A stretch of DNA of 64,000 nt, taken from the NCBI GenBank assembly GCA_003254885.1, contig QANT01000441.1, positions 1 to 64,000 of the forward strand, in the 5' to 3' direction. Made by a program: the position numbers and the translations under genes. Below the pieces are notes generated by a model. The model saw only the letters and a list, made by a program, of their open reading frames with translations. It was not told where the DNA came from and searched no databases. This DNA is from Purshia tridentata. Lineage: Eukaryota > Streptophyta > Magnoliopsida > Rosales > Rosaceae. Positions 10,926-22,962 of this stretch are shown here, piece by piece (the first letter of the stretch is position 1; every line of letters starts with the position of its first letter).

Positions 10926-12524
10926 CGCCCCCAAAGGGCAAGGCATCCCGACACACGGCCCAAAGCCTATGTGTGTGCCGTGATGGGTCCCAAAGACCTA
11001 TATAATCCGATAACCTGAAGGGTACTGCAAAGGGTGGTTTGAAAATCCTTTTTCCCATAAATCTCTTTTTTTCGTCCATAAAACACATAACCTTTCCAAA
11101 CTGGGAAACCATCAACCAACAACTATAAAATCCTTTTTCGAAAACCAAACATTTAATATTTCAATATACGAATAAATCAAATATGTTTACTTGAGAAACC
11201 AAAACATTCCCAAAATCTAACGGCTAGAATAAATCGTCATGAAAAATGGTTATCAAGCACCTCAAATTTATTTCCAAGCATTAATTCTCAAACCATGCTC
11301 GAGAATCAAATAATATTTCTCAATTAATAAAATTCAATTAAAACTCAATTAAATATAAATACGAGCGAAATCATGAAATTCATAAAGAATTCATAAACCA
11401 AGTTTAAGAAACGAAGTCCACTCACAGAGATAGCCTAGCTTTAGTCTCCGAATGGATCGTCCTTGGATTAGAGAGTGTCGCCTAACACGAGAACGACAAG
11501 ACGTTAGAAAGCTATCCCAAATAATAACTGAAAAACTAGAAAGTGCAAGTTCTAGACCTTTCGCTCCATAATCCTAAATTCAAACTATAAACCAACTTAT
11601 TTTCTGTCTCGACTCAAAACCCATGCCACTAGCTTATTTTTAATTCGATAATTTCCTCAATTAACCTCCATTTTATCTAACTTGGTCAAGGATCGTCCGG
11701 GTGTCGTTTCGACAACCCAAAAAGTGTCCAATTTCGCCCCAAACTCACCATTTCTCCGATTTCCTTCAAACCAATTATTTTAAACCTCAATAGATCGTTC
11801 CTAAAGGTGGAAATCACGCCCAATTTTAATTAAATCATCGTAAACACCTTAAATTTCTAGAAATCCCGAAATGGGCATAAGCACCAACGACCAAACTTCC
11901 AATTTCCTCAATAATTTCCTAAATTTCTCGTTCCAATCTTCGATTAGAGGTTTCTAATGACAGAAATTAACTAAAATACCCAACAATTTGATTCAATTTC
12001 AAACACCCATGCAAAACCCGAAATTGGCCTATAATCTCCCAAATTCAATCTCTCAGAATTCCTCAAAATTAAACTACCAAATCATAGGGGAACGAAAGAC
12101 CATGAAAAGGGGGAGAAAACCCACCTAAAATCACGACAAACCAAGGCCAGAAACGACCGGAATAGACGAGCAAGTGGCGGCGGGCTGGGTGCTTTTCCGG
12201 CGTGACTTCCTGCGGGAAGGGCTGGCCGGCGTGGGGAGAGGCACAGGGGAAGATGGCCGGCGACTGGAGAGTGGTCCTCGCCGCCTGGGGTCGCCGAAAA
12301 TGGCTGGAGCTGGAAGCTCCAGTCGCGCGTAGGGAGAAAAGAGGGATCGGGAGAGAGAGAAGAAAGAGGGCTGGGCGGCTGGGGCGGCGTGGGCTTGCTG
12401 GCCAGCGACTGGGGAGTGTCGCCGGTGGGTCTGGGTGGTCGGAGTGGCTGGGGGGGGGGTCGCGCAGGGGGGAGAGAGGAAGAATCCTTGTCGGGCTGGG
12501 GGGGTTTGCGCGAGAAATAAAGGG

Positions 12525-12547
12525 GAGAGAGAGAGAGAGAGAGAGAG
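12525..12547. repeat. GA microsatellite in LTR1
   Basis: An uninterrupted run of GA dinucleotides of about 23 bp within the LTR, on the side corresponding to its 5' third in sense orientation. A similar GA-rich tract occurs in related LTRs near 2829-2842 and 55800-55815. Confidence 0.85.
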
Positions 12548-15529
12548 TTCCAGAATTTTTTGGAATTCTAAGTCATTTTGCCCAAAATTACAAGTTTACC
12601 CCTCACTTTGAACCTCCGTATTTCACAAACCGTAGCTCCAAACGACGCATGCTACGTGTCTACGAACTCGTGAAGTAGAGCTCTACGAAACCATGTCAAA
12701 GTCAACTCTAAACTCCAAGTAATTTAAAAAGTCAACCTTCAGCTCTTTTATCACGTTCATAACTTTTTAACCGTAACTCTAAATCACCCATGCCGCGTGT
12801 CAATGAACTCGTGAGCTCAAGACCTTCCTAACGGACCCAAAGTCAAAGCTAAAATCTAACCAGAACCAAAAGTCAACGTTGGGCCCTATTAACATTTACT
12901 TAGGAAGGTACGGGTCGTTACATTGGAATCCTGAACATGTGGTGCTAAGAGTGCACGAATACGTCATTTCGGTGCATACTCAGTCTAACTTGGTCCAAAT
13001 TGCACCAAAACGTGCCCGATTGGCAAGAAAGAGGTGAGGAAGCACTCTCTAATGTCTCGATTAGCGTGCTAGTCCTAAAGAACCACTTTGGGTGTTAGGA
13101 ATGAANACGTCACTTCGGTGCGCACTCTGTACAGTTTGGTTAAAGTTGCACAAAAACGTTATCGGTTGGCAAGAAGGACATGGGGAAGCACTTTCTCACG
13201 CTTGGATTAGCATTCTAGCCCTAAAGAAGAACATTTCGTATTTAGAAGGCACGAAAACATCATTTCGGTGCGTACTCAATCCAATTTCGTGCAATTTCCC
13301 ACCAAAACGTGCCCGGTTGGCAAGAAAGATGTGGGGAAGCACTTTCTCATTCTTGGATTAGCGTTCTAGCACTCAAGAAGCGCATGCTTTTGATAAGAAC
13401 ACACGAAAACCCCATTTCGGTGCCTCCTCCACCCAATTTCGTCTCAATTGCACCAAAACGTCCCCGGTTGGCAATAAGGACATGAGGAAGCACTTTCTCT
13501 TGTTTGTATTAGCGTTCTAACCCCAACGAACCAGTTTAGGTGTTAAGAATGCGTGGAACGTCATTTCGGTGCGCACTGTGCACGACTTGGTTAAAGTTGC
13601 ACCAAAACGTGCGCGGTTGGCAAGAAGCACGTTCTCATGCTTGGATTAACGTTCTAGCCCTCAAGAAGCGCATTTCGTGTTAAGAAGGAACTCAAACCTC
13701 ATTTCCGTGCAAACTAAGTCTACTTTCGTCTAAATTGCAACAAAACGTGCCCGGTTGGCAAGAAGGGCATGAGGACGCACGTTCCCATGTCTCGATTAGC
13801 GTGCCAGCCCCCTAAAGAACCACTTTAGGTGTGAAGAATGCACGAAAACATCCTTTCGGTGCGTACTCAGTCCAAATTGCACCGAAACTTCCCTTGTGGG
13901 CAAGAAAGACATAAGGAAGCACTTTCTATTGTCTTGATATTTGCGTGCTAACCCTAAGGCACCACTTGAGGTCTTAAGAATGCACGGAAACGTCGTTTTG
14001 GCGCACACTGAGTCCAATTCGATTAAAGTTGCACCAAAACGTTCCCCGTTGGAAAGAAAGACATGGGGCAGCACTCTCTCATGTCTCGATGAGCGTTAAG
14101 CCCCAAAGAACAGCTTTAGGTGCTAAGAGTGCACGAATACGTCATTTCGGTGCATACTCAGTCTTAACTTGGTCCAAATTGCACCAAAACGTGCCCGTTG
14201 GAGAGAAAGAGGTGAGGAAGCACTCCCTAATGTGTCGATTAGCGTGCTAGCCCTAAAGAACCACTTTGGGTCTTAGGAATGAACAAAGACGTCACTTCGG
14301 TGCGCACTCTGTACAGTTTGGTTAAAGTTGCTCCAAAACGTTATCGGTTGTCAAGAAGGACATGGGGAAGCAATTTCTCACGCTTGGATTAGCATTCTAG
14401 CCCTAAAGAAGCACATTTCGTGTTTAGAAGGCACGAAAACATCATTTCGGTGCGTACTCAATCCAATTTCGTGCAATTTCCACCAAAACGTGCCCGGTTG
14501 GCAAGAAAGATGTGGGGAAGCACTTTCTCATTCTTGGATTAGCGTTCTAGCCCTCAAGAAGCGCATGCTTCTGATAAGAACGCACGAAAACCCCATTTCG
14601 GTGCCTCCTCCACCCAATTTCGTTTCAATTGCACCAAAACGTCCCCGGTTGGCAATAAGGACATGAGGAAGCACTTTGTCTTGTTTGGATTAGCGTTCTA
14701 GCCCCAACGAACCAGTTTAGGTGTTAAGAATGCGTGGAACGTCATTTCGGTGCGCACTGTGCACGACTTGGTTAAAGTCGCACCAAAACGTGCGCGGTTG
14801 GCAAGAAGCACGTTCTCATGCTTGGATTAACGTTCTAGCCCTCAAGAAGCGCATTTCGTGTTAAGAAGGAACTCAAACCTCATTTCCGTGCACACTAAGT
14901 CTACTTTCGCCTAAATTGCATCAAAACGTGCCCGGTTGGCAAGAAGGACATGAGGACGCACGTTCCCATGTCTCGATTAGCGTGCCAGCCCTAAAGAACC
15001 ACTTTAGGTGTGAAGAATGCACGAAAACATCATTTCGGTGCGTACTCAGTCCAAATTCGCCCAAATTGCACCGAAACTTCCCTGGTGGGGAAGAAAGACA
15101 TAAGGTAGCACTTTCTCATGTCTCGATATTTGCGTGGTAACCCTAAGGAACCACTTGAGGTCTTAAGAATGCACGGAAACGTCGTTTCGGCGCACACTGA
15201 GTCCAATTCGATTAAAGTTGCACCAAAACGTTCCCCGTTGGAAAGAAAGACATGGGGAAGCACTCTCTCATCTCTCGATGAGCGTTCAAGCCCCAAAGAA
15301 CAGGTTTAGGTGCAAAGAGTGCACGGATACGTCATTTCGGTGCATACTCATTCTAACTTGGTCCAAATTGCACCAAAACGTGCCCGATTGGCAAGAAAGA
15401 GGTGAGGAAGCACTCCCTAATGTGTCGATTAGCGTGCTAGCCCTAAAGAATCACTTTGGGTCTTTGGAATGAACGAAGACGTCACTTCGTTGCGGACTCT
15501 GTACAGTTTTGTTAAATTTGCACCAAAAC

Positions 15530-16868
15530 GTTATCGGTTGGCAAGAAAGACATGGGGAAGCACTTTCTCACGCTTGGATTAGCATTCTAGACCTAAAGAA
15601 GCACATTTCGTGTTTAGAAGGCAAGAAAACATCATTTCGGTGCGTACTCCATCCAATTTCGTGCAATTTCCACCAAAACGTGCCCGGTTGGCAAGAAAGA
15701 TGTGGGGAAGCACCTTCTCATTCTTGGATTAGCGTTCGAGACCTCAAGAAGCGCACGAAATCCCCATTTCGGTGCGTCCTCCACCCAATTTCATTTCAAT
15801 TGCACCAAAACGTCCCTGGTTGGCAATAAGGACATGAGGAAGCACTTTGTCTTGTTTGGATTAGCGTTCTAGCCCCAACGAACCAGTTTAGGTGTTAAGA
15901 ATGCGTGGAACGTCATTTCGGTGCGCACTGTGCACGACTTGGTTAAAGTCGCACCAAAACGTGCGCGGTTGGCAAGAAGCACGTTCTCATGCTTGGATTC
16001 ACGTTCTAGCCCTCAAGAACCGCATTTCGAGTTAAGAAGGAACACAGTGCACACTGTGCACAACTTGGTTAAAGTTGCAGCAAAACGTGCGCGGTTGGCA
16101 AGAAGCACAGTCTCATGCTTGGAATAACGTTCTAGCCCTCAAGAAGCGCATTTCGTGTTAAGAAGGAACTCAAACCTCATTTCAGTGCACACTCAGTCTA
16201 CTTTCGTCTAAATTGCATCAAAACGTGCCCGGTTGGCAAGAAGGACATGAGGACGCACGTTCCCATGTCTCGATTAGCGTGCCAGCCCTAAAGAACCNAT
16301 GAGGACGCACGTTCCCAAGTCTCGATTAGCGTGCCAGCCCTTAAGCACCACTTTAGGTGTGAAGAATTAACGAAAACACCATTTTGGTTCGTACTCCGTC
16401 CAAATTGCACCGAAACTTGCTTGGTGGGCAAGAAAGACATAAGGAAGCACTTTCTCATGTCTCGATATTTGCGTGCTAACCCTAAGGAACCACTTGAGGT
16501 CTTAAGAGTGCACGGAAACGTCGTTTCGGCGCACACTGAGTCCAATTCGATTAAAGTTGCACCAAAACGTCCCCCGTTGGAAAGAAAGACATGGGGAAGC
16601 ACTCTCTCATGTCTCGATGAGCGTTCAAGCCCCAAAGAACAGCTTTAGGTGCTAAGAGTGCACGAATACGTCATTTCGGTGCATACTCAGTCTAACTTGG
16701 CCCAAATTGCACCAAAACGTGCCCGATTGGAGAGAAAGAGGTGAGGAAGCACTCCCTAATGTGTCGATTAGCGTGCTAGCCCTAAAGAACCACTTCGGGT
16801 CTTAGGAATGAACGAAGACGTCACTTCGGTGCGCACTCTGTACAGTTTGGTTAAAGTTGCACCAAAAC
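15530..16868 (+). repeat. HOR variant with an extra D-type monomer (1339 bp)
   Basis: After the normal D monomer, a second shortened D-type copy with CACAACTTGG and GCGCGGTTGG follows (about 16040-16160) before E. A contig join (N at 16298) with about 40 bp of repeated flanking sequence also lengthens this unit, so part of the excess may be an assembly effect. Confidence 0.75.
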
Positions 16869-19800
16869 GTTATCGGTTGGCAAGAAAGACATAGGGAAGC
16901 CCTTTGTCACGCTTGGATTAGCATTCAAGCCCTAAAGAAGCACATTTTGTGTTTAGAAGGCACGAAAACATCATTTCGGTGCGTACTCAATCCAATTTCG
17001 TGCAATTTCAACCGTGCCCGGTTGGCAAGAAAGATGTGGGGAAGCACTTTCTCATTCTTGCATTAGCGTTCTAGCCTAGCCCTCAAGCNGCCCTCAAGAA
17101 GCGCATGCTTTTGATAAGAACGCACGAAAACCCCATTTCGGTGCCTCCTCCACTCAATTTCGTTTCAATTGCACCAAAACGTCCCCGGTTGGCAATAAGG
17201 ACATGAGGAAGCACTTTGTCTTGTTTGGATTAGCGTTCTAGCCCCAACGAACCAGTTTAGGTGTTAAGAATACGTGGAACGTCATTTTGGTGCACACTGT
17301 GCACGACTTGGTTAAAGTTGCACCAAAACGTGTGCGGTTGGCAAGAAGCACGTTCTGATGCTTGCATTAACGTTCTAGCCCTCAAGAAGTGCACTTCGTG
17401 TTAAGAAGGAACTCAAACCACATTTCAGTGCACACTCAGTCTACTTTCGTCAAAATTGCATCAAAACGTGCCCGGTTGGAAAGAAGGACATGAGGACGCA
17501 CGTTCCCATGTCTCGATTAGCGTGCCAGCCCTAAAGAACCACTTTAGGTGTGAAGAATGCACGAAAACATCATTTCGGTGCGTACTCAGTCCAAATTCGT
17601 CCAAATTGCACCGAAACTTCCCTGGTGGGCAAGAAAGACATAAGGAAGCACTTTCTCATGTCTCGATATTTGCGTGCTAACCCTAAGAAACCACTAGAGG
17701 TCTTAAGAATGCACGAAAACGTTGTTTCGGCGCACAGTAGGTCCAATTCAATAAAAGTTGCACAAAAACGTTCCCCATTTGAAAGAAAGACACAGGGAAG
17801 CACTCTCTCATGTCTCGATGAGCGTTCATGCCCCAAAGAACAGCTTCAGGTGCTAAGAGTGCACGAATACGTCATTTCGGTGCATACTCAGTCTAATTTA
17901 GTCCAAATTGCACCAAAACGTGCCCGATTGGAGAGAAAGAGGTGAGGAAGCACTCCCTAATGTGTCGATTANTCCCTAATGTCTCGATTAGCGTGCTAGC
18001 CCTAAAGAACCACTTTGGGTCTTAGGAATGAACGAAGACGACCTTTCGGTGCGCACTCTGTATAGTTTGGTTAAAGTTGCACCAAAACGTTATCGGTTGG
18101 CAAGAAAGACATGGGGAAGCACTTTCTCACGCTTGGATTAGCATTCTAGCCCTAAAGAAGCACATTTCGTGTTTAGAAGGCACGAAAACATCATTTCGGT
18201 GCGTACTCAATCCAATTTCGTGCAATTTCCACCAAAACGTGCCCGGTTGGCAAGAAAGATGTGGGGAAGCACTTTCTCATTCTTGGATTAGCGTTCTAGC
18301 CCTCAAGAAGCGCATGCTTTTGATAAGAACGCACGAAAACCCCATTTCGGTGCCTCCTCCATCCAATTTTGTTTCAAATTCACCAAAACGTCCCCGGTTC
18401 GCAATAAGGACATGAGGAAGCACTTTCTGTTGTTTGGATTAGCGTTCTATCCCAAACGAAGCAGTTTAGGTGTTAAGAATACGTGGAACGTCATTTCGGT
18501 ACACACTGTGCACAACTTGGTTAAAGTTGCACCAAAACGTGCGCGGTTCGCAAGAAGCACGTTCTCATGCTTGGATTAACGTTCTAGCCCTCAAGAAGCG
18601 CATTTCGTGTTAAGAAGGAACTCAAACCTCATTTCCGTGCACACTCAGTCTACTTTCGTCTAAATTGCATCAAAACGTGCCCGGTTGGCAAGAAGGACAT
18701 GAGGACGCACGTTCCCATGTCTCGATTAGCGTGCCAGCCCTAAAGAACCACTTTAGGTGTGAAGAATGCACGAAAACATCATTTCGGTGCGTACTCAGTC
18801 CAAATTCGTCCAAATTGCACCGAAACTTCCCTGGTGGGCAAGAAAGACATAAGGAAGCACTTTCTCATGTCTCGATATTTGCGTGCTAACCCTAAGGAAC
18901 CACTTGAGGTCTTAACAATGCACGAAAACGTCATTTCGGCGCACACTGAGTCCAATTCGATTAAAGTTGCACCAAAACTTTGCCCGTTGGAATGAAAGAC
19001 GTGGGGAAGCACTCTCTCCTGTATCGATGAGCGTTCAAGCCCCAAACAACAGCTTCAGGTGCTAACAGTACACGAATAGCTCATTTCGGTGCATACTCAG
19101 TCTAACTTGGTCCAAATTGCACCAAAACGTGCCCGATTGGCAAGAAAGAGGTGAGGAAGCACTCCCTAATGTCTCGATTAGCGTGCTAGCCCTAAATAAC
19201 CACTTTGGGTCTTAGAAATGAACAAAGACGTCCTTTCGGTGCGCACTCTGTACTGTTTGGTTAAAGTTGCACCAAAACGTTATCGGTTGGCAAGAAAGAC
19301 ATGGGGAAGCACTTTGTCACGCTTGGATTAGCAATCTAGCCCTAAAGAATCACATTTCGTGTTTAGAAGGCACGAAAACATCATTTCGGTGCGTACTGAA
19401 TCTAATTTTGTGCATTTTCCACCAAAACGTTCGCAGTTGACAAGAAAGATGTGGGGAAGCACTTTCTCATTCTTGCATTAGCGTTGTAGTCCTCAAGAAG
19501 CGCATGCTTTTGATAAGAACGCACGAAAACCCCATTCCGGTGCCTCCTCCACCCAATTTCGTTTCATTTGCACCAAAACGTCCCTGGTTGGCAATAAGGA
19601 CATGAGGAAGCACTTTGTCTTGTTTTGGATTAGCGTTCTAGCCCCAACGAACCAGTTTAGGTGTTAAGAATGCGTGGAACGTCATTTTGGTGCACACTGT
19701 GCACGACTTGGTTAAGGTTGCAACAAAACGTGCGCGGTTGGCAAGAAGCACGTTCTGATGCTTGCATTAACGTTCTAGCCCTCAAGAAGCGCATTTCGTG

Positions 19801-21701
19801 TTAAGAAGGAACTCAAACCTCATTTCAGTGCACACTCAATCTACTTTCGTCTAAATTGCATCAAAACGTGCCCGGTTGGCAAGAAGGACATGAGGACGCA
19901 CGTTCCCATGTCTCGATTAGCGTGCCAGCCCAAAAGCAGCACTTTAGGTGTGAAGAATGCACGAAACCACCATTTCGGTTCGTACTCCATCCAAATTGCA
20001 CCGAAACTTCCTTGGTGGGAAAGAAAGACATAAGGAAGCACTTTCTCATGTCTCGATATTTGCCCGCTAACCCTAAGGAACCACTTGAGGTCTTAAGAAT
20101 GCACGAAAACATCGTTTCGGCGCACACTGAGTCCAATTCGATTAAAGTTGCACCAAAACGTTCCCCGTTGGAAAGAATGATATGGGGAAGCACTCTCTCA
20201 TGTCTCGATGAGCGTTCAAGCCCCAAAGAACAGCTTTAGGTGCTAAGAGTGCACGAATACGTCATTTCGGTGCATACTCAGTCTAACTTGGTCCAAATTG
20301 CACCAAAACGTGCCCGATTGGAGAGAAAGAGGTGAGGAAGCACTCCCTAATGTGTCGATTAGCGTGCTAGCCCTAAAGAACCACTTCGGGTCTTAGGAAT
20401 GAACGAAGACGTCACTTCGGTGCGCACTCTGTACAGTTTGGTTAAAGTTGCACCAAAACGTTATCGGTTGGCAAGAAAGACATGGGGAAGCACTTTCTCA
20501 CGCTTGGATTAGCATTCTAGCCCTAAAGAAGCACATTTCGTGTTTAGAAGGCACGAAAACATCATTTCGGTGCGTACTCAATCCAATTTCGTGCAATTTC
20601 CACCAAAACGTGCCCGGTTGGCAAGAAAGATGTGGGGAAGCACTTTCTCATTCTTGGATTAGCGTTCTAGCCCTCAAGAAGCGCATGCTTCTGATAAGAA
20701 CGCACGAAAACCCCATTTCGGTGCCTCCTCCACCCAATTTCGTTTCAATTGCACCAACACGTCCCCGTTTGGCAATAAGGACATGAGGAAGCACTTTGTC
20801 TTGTTTGGATTAGCGTTCTAGCCCCAACGAACCAGTTTAGTTGTTAAGAATGAGTGGAACGTCATTTCTGTGCACGACTTGGTTAAAGTTGCACCAAAAC
20901 GTATGGAACGTCATTTCGGTGCACACTGTGCACGACTTAGTTAAAGTTGTACCATAACGTGCGCGGTTGGCAAGAAGCACGTTCTCATGCTTGGATTAAC
21001 GATCTAGCACTCAAGAAGCGCATTTCGTGTTAAGAAAGAAGTCAAACCTCATTTCAGTGCACACTCAGTCTACTTTCGTCTATATTGCATCAAAACGTGC
21101 CCGGTTGGCAAGAAGGAGATGAGGATGCACGTTCCCATGTCTCGATTAGCGTGCCAGCCCTAAAGAACCACTTTCGGTGCGAAGAATGCACGAAAAAATA
21201 ATTTCGGTCGGTGCGTACTCCTTCCAAATTCATCCAAATTGCACCGAAACCTCCCTGGTGGGCAAGAAAGACATAAGGAAGAACTTTCTCATGTCTCGAT
21301 ATTTGCGTGCTAACCCTAAGGAGCCACTTGAGGTCATAAGAATGCACGAAAACGTCGTTTCGGCGCACGCTGACTCCAATTTGATTAAAGTTGCACCAAA
21401 ACGTTCCCCGTTGGAAAGAAAGACATGGGGAAGCACTCTCTCATGTCACGATGAGCGTTCAAGCCCCAAAGCACAGCTTTAGGTTCTAAGGGTGCACGAA
21501 TACGTCATTTCTGTGCATACTCAGTCAAACTTGGTCCAAATTGCCCCAAAACGTGCCCGATTGGCGAGAAAGAGGTGAGGAAGCCCTCCCTAATGTGTCG
21601 ATTAGCGTGCTAGCCCTAAAGAACCACTTTGGGTGTTAGGAATGAACGAAGACGTAATTTCGGTGCGCACTATGTACAGTTTGGTTAAAGTTGCACCAAA
21701 C

Positions 21702-22962
21702 GTTATCGGTTGGCAAGAAAGACATGGCGAAGCACTTTCTCACGCTTGGATTAGCATTCTAGCCCTAAAAAAGCACATTTTGTGTTTAGAAAGCACGAAA
21801 ACATCATTTCGGTGCCTACTCAATCCAATTTCGTGCAATTTCCACCAAAATGTGCCCGGTTGGCAAGAAAGATGTGGGAAGCACTGTCTCATTCTGGGAT
21901 TAGCGTTCTAGCCCTCAAGAAGCGCATGCTTTTGATAAGCACGCACGAAAACCCCATTTCGGTGCCTCCTCCACCCAATTTCGTTTCAATTGCACCAAAA
22001 CGTCCCCGGTTGGCAATAAGGACATGAGGAAGCACTTTCTCTTGTTTGGATTAGCGTTCTAGCCCCAAGGAACCAATTTAGGCTTTAAGAATACGTGGAA
22101 CGTCATTCTGGCGCACACTGTGCACGGCTTGATTAAAGTTGTACCAAAACGTGCGCGGTTGGCAAGAAGCCCGTTCTCATGCTTGGATTAACGTTCTAGC
22201 ACTCAAGGAGCGCATTTCGTGTTAAGAAGGAACTCAAACCTCATTTCAGTGCACACTCAGTCTACTTTCGTCTATATTGCATCAAAACGTGACCCGTTGG
22301 CGAGAAGGAGATGAGGATGCACGTTCCCATGTCTCGATTATCGTGCCACCACTAAGGAAGCACTTTCTCTTGTTTGGATTAGCGTTCAACGTTCCCATGT
22401 CTCGATTATCGTGCCACCACTAAAGAACCACTTTCGGTGCGAAGAATGCACGAAAACATCATTTCGGTCGGTGCGTACTTAGTCCAAATTCGTCCAAATT
22501 GCACCGAAACCTCCCTGGTGGGCAAGAAAGACATAAGGAAGCACTTTCTCATGTCTCGATATTTGCGTCCTAACCCTAAGGAACCACTTGAGGTCATAAG
22601 TATGCACGAAAACGTCGTTTCGGCGCAAACGGAGTCCAACTCGATTAAAGTTGCACCAAAACATTCTCTGTTGGAAAGAAAGACATGGGGAAGCACTATC
22701 TCATGTCTCGATGAGCGTTCAAGCCCCAAAGAACAGCTTTAGGTGCTAAGAGTGCACGAATACGTCATTTTGGTGCATACTCAGTCTAACTTGGTCCAAA
22801 TTGCACCAAAACGTGCCCGATTGGCGAGAAAGAGATGAGGAAGCACTCCCTAATTTGTCGATTAGCGTGCTAGCCCCAAAGAACCACTTTGGGTGTTAGG
22901 AATGAACGAAGACCTTATTTCGGTGCGCACTCTGTACAAGTCGGTTAAAGTTGCATCAAAAC
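21702..22962 (+). repeat. HOR variant with an ectopic C-type patch inside E (1261 bp)
   Basis: The E-monomer segment ACGTTCCCATGTCTCGATTA occurs twice, at 22321 and 22389. Between the copies lies about 35 bp ending CTCTTGTTTGGATTAGCGTTC, which is the signature of the C monomer. The unit therefore contains a fragment copied from another monomer type. Confidence 0.75.

Larger units (their letters stand above)
10084..12922 (-). mobile_element. Solo LTR of a Ty3/gypsy retrotransposon (family 'LTR1', 2839 bp)
   Basis: The segment begins TGACAGGACC and ends GGGTCGTTACA; in sense it runs TGTAACGACCC to GGTCCTGTCA. A perfect 5-bp target duplication TTGGA sits at 10079-10083 and 12923-12927. The 3' end matches the end of the LTR that precedes the primer-binding site and gag at 49488-50800, which ties this family to a gypsy element. 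There is no coding region inside, so it is a solo LTR left by LTR-LTR recombination. It carries an internal minisatellite (10735-10925), a conserved segment around 11390-11500 shared with the copies at 45796, 48166, 53022 and 56720, and a GA microsatellite near its 5' side. Confidence 0.9.

Noticed and set aside
10716-11148. Open frames rich in Cys, Arg and Pro through the LTR1 minisatellite on both strands
   Set aside because: They are produced by the short tandem repeat and overlap on opposite strands within a solo LTR bounded by TTGGA duplications.
12202-12678. A 158-codon Gly/Arg-rich frame
   Set aside because: Lies in the GC- and GA-rich part of the solo LTR1; composition-driven, no domain, and ends across a conserved non-coding LTR segment.
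5725-12947. Interpretation of the whole 7.2-kb block as one insertion into a continuous array
   Set aside because: The satellite has opposite orientation and a different HOR on the two sides, and the solo LTR has its own target duplication, so at least two events are needed.
18971-18990. Possible CENP-B box in the G monomer (CGTTGGAA within CCCGTTGGAAAGAAAG)
   Set aside because: Only the middle CGTTGGAA fits. The required TTCG start and CGGG end are missing in most units, and plants have no established CENP-B box system.
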